Below, in pieces: positions 7,509 to 13,614 of a stretch of DNA of 13,614 nucleotides (positions are counted from its first letter, which is position 1; every line of letters begins with the position of its first letter). The notes under the pieces were generated by a model, which saw only the letters and a list, made by a program, of their open reading frames with translations, searched no databases and had not been told where the DNA came from. Both the position numbers and the translations under genes were made by a program. Origin of the DNA: Gemmatimonadota bacterium (GTDB lineage: Bacteria; Gemmatimonadota; Gemmatimonadetes; Gemmatimonadales; Gemmatimonadaceae); assembly GCA_016719105.1 (NCBI GenBank), contig JADKAQ010000021.1, positions 1-13,614 on the forward strand, in the 5' to 3' direction.

Positions 7509-8921
7509 AGCCAGCGCGCTCTCCAGGACGTCACGCAGCTGCGCCACCTCGAACGGCTTCTCGAGGAAGAGCCACGGGCGCCCCGGGAGCACCAGGTCAC
7601 GCGTGAGCCCGGCCGTGTTGCCCGACATGAGAATGATCGGGAGCGATGGGAGGAGCGCCCGGACGCGGCGCGCGAGCTCGGGCCCGTCCAGCGATGGCAT
7701 GCGCACGTCGGTCAGTAGTACGTCGAAATCGTCCGGCCCAGCGGCCAGCTGTCGTAGCGCTTCGAGGCCGCTCGCGCACGGGGTGACCTGCCAGTCGAGC
7801 CGCGTGAGCTGACGCGCGATGATCGCGAGCACCGTGGCGTCGTCGTCGACCACGATGGCGCGGCGCGCGGGGCGCAGCGGCGCCAACGCGGTCGCCGATC
7901 CACGTCCCCTGCGCCCCTCGCGTCCACGCGGAGAGACGTCGCGGACGATCAGCTCGACGTAGCGGCCGTTTCCCGGCAGCTCGACGCGCGCACCCGTGAT
8001 GGCCAGGTCTCGCCCCGAGTCGCGCACGTACGCGCGCAGCAGCTGGTCGCTCGCGCTGCGAAGGTAGGGCGCATCGGCCGGCGTTCCATCGTACCGCAAC
8101 AGCACCGACGGGAATGCCCCGCCGGCCCGGAGCGGGTGCGGCGCCAGGCATCGCTCGGCCGCCGGGTTCGCATGTCGGACCGTCCCGTCGTCCTCCATGA
8201 GGACGATTCCGTCAGGTGCACGCTCGATGAGGACCGCGAGGCGCGCCGCCAGCGTCTGTGCCTGCTGCGTCAGCTCCAGCATCGCGCGCCGCGCCACGAT
8301 CACGAGCATCGTTGCCCCGATGCACGCGAACTCGGTCATGATCACGCCGCCAATCGACGTGCCGCCCACCTCCCCCGCTGTGACCGCGCGCCACGGAACC
8401 GACGCGGGGATGGCCACGAGGTAGATCGCGGCAGTGATCACGGCATCGCGCGTCCCCAACAGGAGGCACGCGCCAACGACGACGTTGGGGAGAAAGACCA
8501 TCGCCGGGTCGAAGGGGGCTGGGCCGAGGAACATGTCCAGCACCGTATCGAGTACCGCCGCGACGAGGATGACTCGCGTCCCCGACGTGTGGCGGCCGGC
8601 GCGCATGAGGGCGAGCGCCACGATGCAGGCGATCGCACCGACGACGTTCGTCACGCCCAGCGGGACGAAGGCACGATGCTGCAGTCCCTGCACGAAACCG
8701 ATCGAGAGGACGTACGTCGCAAGACAGACCCAGGCGGCGATCGGGCCGATCGTTACCGCGAGCCGAGGAGCATCCGGTGCGACGAGGATCGGCGAGTCGC
8801 TTGCCGGAGCAAAAACGGGTGCACGCACTGCGGGAGGGGGAAGGGAAGAGGAAGGGCGAGCAAACCTGAGGACGGTCGCTTGAGGCAGCAAGGGGCGCAG
8901 AACGGGGGCACCGAAGATCAC
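7497..8921 (-). CDS. Membrane PAS-receiver protein lacking a histidine-kinase core
   Basis: 474 residues. About residues 54-210 form roughly six hydrophobic helices, a membrane sensor region. A PAS domain follows at about 226-328 (LIERAPDGIVLMEDDG, HANPAAERCL). A short Arg/Gly linker, 329-354, leads directly to a receiver domain at 355-474. The receiver looks active: acidic residues Asp359-361, phospho-acceptor Asp405 (LLTDVRMPSLDG), Ser433 in the Ser/Thr switch position (ILMSGN) and Lys455 (LEKPF). In hybrid kinases of this layout, a HisKA plus HATPase core of over 200 residues sits between PAS and receiver; here none is present, and no H-box or N/G-boxes are seen. It must therefore be phosphorylated by another kinase or act without phosphorylation. 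The start at GTG 8921 has a weak AGGTG upstream; GTG 8828 is an alternative. It is divergent from the hydrolase-fold gene. Confidence 0.82.
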   Translation of the reverse strand: MIFGAPVLRPLLPQATVLRFARPSSSLPPPAVRAPVFAPASDSPILVAPDAPRLAVTIGPIAAWVCLATYVLSIGFVQGLQHRAFVPLGVTNVVGAIACIVALALMRAGRHTSGTRVILVAAVLDTVLDMFLGPAPFDPAMVFLPNVVVGACLLLGTRDAVITAAIYLVAIPASVPWRAVTAGEVGGTSIGGVIMTEFACIGATMLVIVARRAMLELTQQAQTLAARLAVLIERAPDGIVLMEDDGTVRHANPAAERCLAPHPLRAGGAFPSVLLRYDGTPADAPYLRSASDQLLRAYVRDSGRDLAITGARVELPGNGRYVELIVRDVSPRGREGRRGRGSATALAPLRPARRAIVVDDDATVLAIIARQLTRLDWQVTPCASGLEALRQLAAGPDDFDVLLTDVRMPSLDGPELARRVRALLPSLPIILMSGNTAGLTRDLVLPGRPWLFLEKPFEVAQLRDVLESALAAPR

Positions 8922-9092
8922 GGCACCTGCACGCTGGATCGTCGTCCCTTCCTCTGCCGCGATGCGGATGATCGGCGAGCCGGTCAGGTGATTCCCGATG
9001 GCGGAATGCGGACCAAGACATGCAGGATATCGCTCCCGCCCGCGGTACCGCGACGACTCGCCGGCTGGCTTCTCTCACCTCGGAAGTCCCCC
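8922..9092. promoter_or_regulatory. Divergent intergenic region between PAS-receiver and hydrolase-fold genes
   Basis: 171 bases without a supported gene must contain both promoters. No clear -35/-10 pair stands out on either strand. GGAAG at 9082-9086, six bases before GTG 9093, is a fair ribosome site and is why that start is preferred over the in-frame ATG at 9006, which would add 29 residues before the first membrane helix. Confidence 0.4.
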
Positions 9093-10373
9093 GTGAAGAC
9101 CGTGCTCCTTCGCCTGCTCGCCCTCATCGGGGCACTCGCCGCCGCGGTCGCGGTCTTCGTGACGGCCGCCAGGCTGGAACTGGGCTTCTGGCCGCTCGCG
9201 CTCCTGGCGCTCGTCGCCTTTGCGGGCGCCGGCTTCGGGCTCCTGCGCGCAACCGGGGGAGACCGGGCGGAGGCGTTGCGTTGGCTGCTGGGAGCCTCAC
9301 TTGCCTACGCCATCGCGGCGCAGCTGTTGGTGGGACGGCGACCGGCCCGTACGCTGGTCGAGCCGACGCCATCGACCGAGACGAAATACTGGAGCCTTCC
9401 CGGCGGGGGACGCATCGCCTACGAGCTGGTGCAACCCAAGAACGACTCGCAGCGCCCGCCGGTTGTCGTCCTGCACGATGGCCCGGGGATGCCCGCGCTC
9501 CCCTTTCTCCATGCCCTCGGCAAGCGTCCGTACGACTTTCTCGTCGACGAGGGGTATCGCGTCTACTACTACGACCAGTTCGGGAGTGGACTGTCGGGAC
9601 GTCTCGACCTCGCAAACGAGGCGCCGTACACCGTGGCGCGACACGTCGCCGACCTCGAGGCCATTCGGCGATCGCTCGGCGTGCCGACGATGATTCTCGC
9701 GGGAACCGGGTGGGGGGCGACGCTCGCCGTGCAGTATCTCCTGGAACATGCCGATCGCGTTGAGCGGATGATCCTCGAGTCGCCCGCGGCGATCTGGGCG
9801 CCGGCGTGGCCGGAGACGATCAACCCGGCAGCGCGTGCGAGGATCACCGACGTGCAGGCCTCGGCCATGGCCGCGCTCGAGCGACCGCCCATGCGCCTGG
9901 TCATCGGGCGCATGATGGCAGACTTCAGTCCGCGCTCGGCCCATCGCTGGATTCAGGATTGGGAAGGGGACCAGTGGTGGACGCGAAAGACCGAGGAGTC
10001 TATTCGCCTTGGCCAACCCAACCTCACCTGCAAGAGCGAGCCGGGTGAGGGGATTCCTCCCCCGTCCGGCCTTGGCTTCTTCGCCAACAGCTACACGCTC
10101 GCCGACGCCGTCTCGCTCCCGGACCCGCGACCCGCGCTCAAGATGCTCCGGAAGGAGTCGCTCATCATTCGCGGGACGTGTGACTACATCGACTGGCCGG
10201 TGTCGGCCGAGTACCTGAAGGCGATGAACGGAGCGCACTACGTGGCGATTCCCGCCGCCGGGCATTTCATCTTCCTCGAGCAGCCGATGATGTTCGCGGA
10301 GGTCGTGCGCGCCTTCCTCAAGGGGGAGACGCTCCCGCTGGAGGCCTACGCCCCGGCGAGCGGAGCGCGTTAG
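9093..10373 (+). CDS. Membrane-anchored alpha/beta-hydrolase-fold protein (proline-iminopeptidase-like) with nucleophile Ser replaced by Gly
   Basis: 426 residues. Three hydrophobic helices come first (about 2-24, 31-51 and 65-81), then an alpha/beta-hydrolase domain from about residue 95. It resembles peptidase family S33: VVVLHDGPGMP (His128 to Gly132, the HGGPG oxyanion motif with Asp for the second residue), YYYDQFGSGLSG (the DQRGxGxS motif), and the elbow ILAGTGWGATLA. In S33 enzymes the elbow reads GGSWG with Ser as nucleophile; here that place is Gly206 (codon GGG, 9708-9710). The other triad members are in place: Asp364 (RGTCDYIDWP) and His391 (AAGHFIF). The frame is clean on both sides, so no indel explains the loss. 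It is therefore probably not a Ser hydrolase; a binding or signalling role is possible. An exposed Thr205 or another residue serving instead cannot be excluded. Divergent from the PAS-receiver gene. Confidence 0.82.
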   Translation: MKTVLLRLLALIGALAAAVAVFVTAARLELGFWPLALLALVAFAGAGFGLLRATGGDRAEALRWLLGASLAYAIAAQLLVGRRPARTLVEPTPSTETKYWSLPGGGRIAYELVQPKNDSQRPPVVVLHDGPGMPALPFLHALGKRPYDFLVDEGYRVYYYDQFGSGLSGRLDLANEAPYTVARHVADLEAIRRSLGVPTMILAGTGWGATLAVQYLLEHADRVERMILESPAAIWAPAWPETINPAARARITDVQASAMAALERPPMRLVIGRMMADFSPRSAHRWIQDWEGDQWWTRKTEESIRLGQPNLTCKSEPGEGIPPPSGLGFFANSYTLADAVSLPDPRPALKMLRKESLIIRGTCDYIDWPVSAEYLKAMNGAHYVAIPAAGHFIFLEQPMMFAEVVRAFLKGETLPLEAYAPASGAR

Positions 10374-10570
10374 GCGGTTCGCGGTGCGGCGATCGGGGCG
10401 CGGCCGTGCGGGGGGCGTGGCTCGACTGCGAGGGAGTGATACCCCACATTCGAACGGCGCCGTGTCGGCGGCGGCCTCGTCGCCACCGGGACTCCGGACG
10501 CAATAGCCCGCTGCACGTCGTTGATTACCGGGCGGAACCCGCGCCGGAACCTCAGCTGAACGAGGAGGTC
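10374..10570. other. Intergenic region before the P1 peptidase, no gene supported
   Basis: 197 bases between the hydrolase-fold stop and the P1 peptidase start. Frames are open in places on both strands because of GC content, but nothing resembles a known protein. It should hold the promoter of the peptidase gene; I see no convincing promoter hexamers and no terminator with a T-tract after the upstream gene. Confidence 0.4.
10563..10568 (+). promoter_or_regulatory. Strong Shine-Dalgarno AGGAGG before the P1 peptidase
   Basis: AGGAGG ends two bases before ATG 10571. The spacing is short, but this is the best ribosome site in the window. It favours ATG 10571 as the true start, although its frame differs from the body of the gene, which is entered at GTG 10609 at the latest. 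A missing base in the C6/G3 tract near 10589-10597 would reconcile the two. Confidence 0.5.
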
Positions 10571-11638
10571 ATGCCCCATCGCATCGCTCCCCCCGGGCCT
10601 CGCGCCACGTGTTGCGCGTCGCCGGCGCGCTCTGCATCGCCGCCCCTGCGGCACTCGGCGCGCAGGGCGTGGAAGGCCCGCGGGTGCAACGTCCGCGCGC
10701 CCGCGACGTCGGCGTCGTGGTCGGCGACTTTCCGCCGGGGCCGCACAACGCCATCACCGATGTGGCCGGTGTGCGCGTGGGGCACGCCACCGTCATCGCC
10801 GGCGATTCCATCAACACCGGCGTCACGGCGATCATCCCCGCCGCGGGAAGTCTCTACGCCAGTCCCGTTCCCGCGTGGATCCACGTCGGCAACGGCTACG
10901 GCAAGCTCCTCGGCGAAACGCAGGTCCGCGAGTTCGGCGAGATCGAGACGCCGATCCTCCTCACGTGCACCCTGTGCGTCTGGACCGCGGGCAAGGCGTT
11001 GGTCGACTGGGTGCCGGCGCAACCCGGCGAGGGAGAGCACACCGTCAATCCCGTCGTCGGGGAGACCAACGACGCGTACCTGTCCGACATGTGGCTCGAT
11101 CCGGTGCGCCCCGCCCACGTGCAGCAGGCGCTCGCTGCCGCGTCGGGCGGTCCGGTCGCCGAGGGAAGCGTGGGGGCGGGCGCCGGTACCAGCGCCCTGG
11201 GGTTCAAGGGGGGGATCGGGACCAGCTCACGACGCATTCCCGCCGCGCTCGGCGGCTACACCGTCGGGGTCCTGGTGCAATCCAACTTTGGCGGGATCCT
11301 CGTCGTACGCCGCCAACAGCTCGGGTGACTACGTCATCGCCTTCTCCACCGCGAGTTCGGTTCGGCGCGTCCGCGCCGGGCGCTCGACGCTGCGCCCTGA
11401 ATACGTGCGCAACGCCAACATGTCGCCCCTGTTCGAGGCGGTGGTGGAAGCCACGGAGGAGGCCGCGCTCAACTCGCTGTTTCGCGCGACCACGGTGACC
11501 GGTCGCGGGCGCACGGTCCACGCACTTCCCGTCGACTCGGCGGTGGCTATCCTTCGCCGGTACAACGCACTGCACTGGGATCGCACACGGCGGCCGGGGC
11601 GTGGCGTTTCCGCTCCGTCACGTCGACCTAACGAGTAA
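10571..11638 (+). pseudogene. P1 (DmpA/S58) family N-terminal-nucleophile aminopeptidase, exported; frameshifted and internally deleted
   Basis: P1 family proteins are self-cleaving Ntn hydrolases (D- or beta-aminopeptidases, amidases). Visible in order: a likely signal peptide (LRVAGALCIAAPAALGAQ), NAITDVAGVRVGHATV, TGVTAIIP, PAWIHVGNGYGKLLG, FGEIETPILLT, VVGETNDAYLSD, GAGAGTSALGFKGGIGTSSR and VLVQSNFGGIL. The frame then changes at about 11294 and continues GDYVIAFSTA, ending at TAA 11636-11638 after ALPVDSAVAILRRYNALHW. Homologues have some 45-70 residues between the NFG and SGDYVIAF motifs, including the strand with the Gly/Asn-Ser cleavage site and nucleophile; here the motifs nearly touch, so that strand is missing. 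A second frameshift lies between ATG 10571 and codon 10609. Either the gene is dead or the sequence is faulty here. It is followed by the Ser/Thr kinase gene 96 bases on. Confidence 0.8.
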
Positions 11639-11734
11639 AGGGAGTGTTGCTGGCGCCCCCGCGTGCTGTCCCGACGTGCCCCTGCCTCTGGATTGGCACA
11701 AACCGCACCTTGGCTTCGTACAGTGGCGGTGCCC

Positions 11735-13489
11735 ATGGCTGATCTGGAGATCGAACGAGAATTCCCCGGCCTCGTGAACGCCCTGGCCGGGGACTACACC
11801 ATCGTCCGCGAGCTGGGGCGCGGCGGGATGGGGGTCGTCTTCCTCGCGCGCGACGACCGCCTCGACCGCCCGGTCGCCCTCAAGGTCCTCCCCCCGGCGC
11901 TCGCCTCCGACCCCACGGTCCGCGAGCGATTCCTGCGCGAGGTGGGCCCTCGCCTACGCGCACGCCCGCGGCGTCGTCCATCGCGACGTGAAGCCCGACA
12001 ACCTCCTGCTCGAACGCGGGACCGATCGGTTGGTCGTCACCGACTTCGGGATCGCACAGGCGCCGGAGGCGTCGCGCCTCACGCAGACCGGGCACGTCGC
12101 GGGCTCCGGTCCAGCTTCATGAGTCCCGAGCAGGGGCGGGCGATGCGCTCGACGGGGCGCAGCGACCTCTATTCGTTGGGCACCGTCGGCTTCCCTCCTG
12201 CTCAGCGGGCGGCTCCCGTTCGACCATCAGCAGTCGGCGGCAATCCTGGTGCAGCGCGCCACGCGCGACGCCCGTCACTGCGCAGTGTGGCTCCCTACGG
12301 TAGCCGCGCCGATCGCGAAGGTCATCGATCGCTGCTCGAGCGAGATCCCAGCGCGCGCCCGCCGACCGGCGAGGCGCTGGCCGAGCTGCTCGTGCGGGCG
12401 CTGCAGGACGTCGCCACCAGCGATGCGGCATCCCGTCGCAACCGGTGCTCACCGAGAGCGAAGCCAACCTCGTCTGGCGGCGCGCCGCGCAGCTGCAAGC
12501 CGAGGCGGCGTCGCGGCTCGAGTCGCACGCGCGCGAGCAGGTGGCGCTGGCCCGCACCGACGGGCGCGATGGCGCCGGGCGCGAGCCGTCCGGCGGCTTC
12601 CGCGTCACGGCCGTGCAGGCGGCCGCCGAAGAAGCCGGAATCTCTCGGCAGTTTGTCTCACTCGCCCTCGCCGAGCTGCGGGCCGACACCGGGGCAGGGC
12701 AGGGGATGGTGGCGCGGTCCGCCGAACCGTCGGCGATCGTGCGTGCTACGCTGGGTCGCACGCCGCGGACCATCTCCATTTCGCGCGTCTTCGACCATTC
12801 GCCGCGTCGCGTGCTGGCCGCCATGGGGATGGCGCTGCAGCGCCTCCCGGCAGGGCTGCGCCTGCGCGGGACGATCGGCGGCCCGCGTTGCATGGTGGGG
12901 TGCTCGTCTTCGACATCCAGGGGATGGAGGCACACCGCTTCAGGGACGGGGTGGCGTACGGCAACTACCTGTGGTCGTGGACGCGCTACCAGAGTGGGTC
13001 AAGACGCTGCGTGCGCAGCTCGCGCCAGTCGGCGGTGACTCGTCGCTGTGAAGTGACGCTCACCAGGCCTCCCCGAGGGCGCGCCGGCGCCCTGTGGGAA
13101 TCGTTCGGCTTCGGGGCCGGGGGCGGGTTGACTGGGGCCATGGCGGGAGCGCTCCTCGCCAAGAAGGCGATCCTCGTGGCGCTCTTCGGGCTGCCGACGG
13201 CGCTCCCCCTCCTCGCTGGCGGGGCGGCGCTCGGCGCGCTCGGCAATCGCCTGCTCTACCAGTACGCGATCCGTCAGTCGCGCGAGGAATGCGCAAGGCG
13301 CTCGATGAGATTCGGGCTCCGAGTTCACGCGGGCGCAGACGTTCGGCGATCCTTCGGCGACCCGGCGAAACCGCCGGCTACGCGGTGGGCACGCCGCGCG
13401 CCAGCGGCGCCTATCGCGCGGTTTCGCCACGGGCAGTGCGCGTAGCGCTTGCAGCGCGCACCACGCGCGCAGGCTGGGGCGGCGCGTGA
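11735..13489 (+). pseudogene. Ser/Thr protein kinase with helical and membrane C-terminal region; about ten frameshifts and an N-lobe deletion
   Basis: Hanks-type (PknB-like) kinase. ATG 11735 opens MADLEIEREFPGLVNAL, then the P-loop GRGGMGVVFLARDDRLDRPVALKVL with its ATP-anchoring Lys. After FLREV (about 11943) the text jumps to ALAYAHARGVVHRDVKPDN (HRD catalytic loop, another frame), then VTDFGIAQ (DFG). About 45-50 residues, including the alpha-C helix and hinge, are absent. SFMSPEQGR, DLYSLGTVGF, LLLSGRLPFD and PTGEALAELL follow in alternating frames. Past about 12445 come a helical region (TESEANLVWRRAAQLQAEA; VQAAAEEAGISRQFVSLALAEL), a globular part (VLVFDIQGMEAHRFRDG), and a hydrophobic Gly/Ala-rich segment near 13110-13255 likely to span the membrane. 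Both gains and losses of single bases are seen. The end is uncertain (stops at 13443, 13487 and 13531 in the three frames). The kinase identity is secure; integrity is not. Confidence 0.75.
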
Positions 13490-13614
13490 ACCCACCGATT
13501 ACTCACTTCCCTGTCCGCTCGCCGGACGCATAGGTTGCCTCGGGTGCGCCGCCGGGCGAGAATACGTGGCAGCACCCGTCATGTATCGTTTGCCGTTCGA
13601 CTTCCTTCGCATAC

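Noticed and set aside
8136..9092. Open frame running into the hydrolase-fold gene from far upstream, opposite the PAS-receiver gene
   Set aside because: The extension is Arg-rich and antisense to the PAS-receiver; the ribosome site and first membrane helix support the start at 9093.
10370..10654. 94-codon minus-strand frame across the gap before the P1 peptidase
   Set aside because: It has no recognisable similarity or ribosome site and overlaps the peptidase start; likely chance.
11690..11730. TTGGCA with a TACAGT further on, as a promoter for the kinase
   Set aside because: The spacing of about 20 bases is too long for a standard promoter, and the sigma-54 spacing does not fit either.
13490..13614. 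Possible start of another gene at ATG 13581, or a promoter near 13585-13614
   Set aside because: Only 11 codons are visible, with no ribosome site; TTGCCG at 13590 has no complete partner before the window ends.
1..13614. Defence island, prophage, insertion sequence, CRISPR array, tRNA or riboswitch
   Set aside because: I saw no regular repeat-spacer arrays, terminal inverted repeats, transposase or integrase motifs, or cloverleaf or T-box patterns.

Overview
The window is high-GC DNA that most resembles an uncultured Gemmatimonadota bacterium. This is inferred from codon and GC habit, the repeated 'ttaggc' trinucleotide context, and protein types I associate with that phylum: a soil-type RND pump, a secreted P1/DmpA-like peptidase, and a Ser/Thr kinase with a helical and membrane C-terminal extension. 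No rRNA, tRNA, CRISPR, insertion sequence or phage gene was seen.

Layout. 1-464 (+): C-terminal end of an amidase-signature enzyme, cut by the window edge and frameshifted once. 475-3655 (-): a full-length RND efflux permease, convergent with the amidase; its last ~260 codons are broken by four apparent frameshifts. 3801-7454 (+): a tight three-gene operon of a thiamine-diphosphate enzyme, a BASS-family Na+/organic-anion symporter (GTGA overlap) and an NAD-dependent epimerase-type SDR. 7497-8921 (-): a membrane protein with a PAS domain and a C-terminal receiver domain but no histidine-kinase core. 9093-10373 (+), divergent from it: a membrane-anchored alpha/beta-hydrolase-fold protein whose nucleophile position is Gly. 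10571-11638 (+): an exported P1/DmpA-like peptidase with a start-proximal frameshift and an internal deletion. 11735 to about 13489 (+): a Ser/Thr protein kinase with a helical and membrane C-terminal region, carrying about ten frameshifts and a deletion in the kinase N-lobe.

How the genes may work together. The operon at 3801-7454 looks like uptake of a carboxylate followed by its TPP- and NAD-dependent conversion; the substrate is not evident. The divergent PAS-receiver and hydrolase-fold genes share a 171-nt intergenic region. Both have lost the part that would make them a classical kinase or hydrolase while keeping their sensing or binding parts, so they are a candidate signalling pair.

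Quality. All apparent frameshifts lie in the first ~1.26 kb and in the last ~3 kb; the 9.3 kb between them reads cleanly. Most are one-base changes in G/C runs. This looks like poor consensus at contig ends rather than clustered gene death, so the broken genes at both ends should be treated as provisional. I saw no defence, mobile or RNA-based system. The most interesting real signals are the kinase-less PAS-receiver, the Ser-to-Gly hydrolase fold, and the TPP/BASS/SDR operon.
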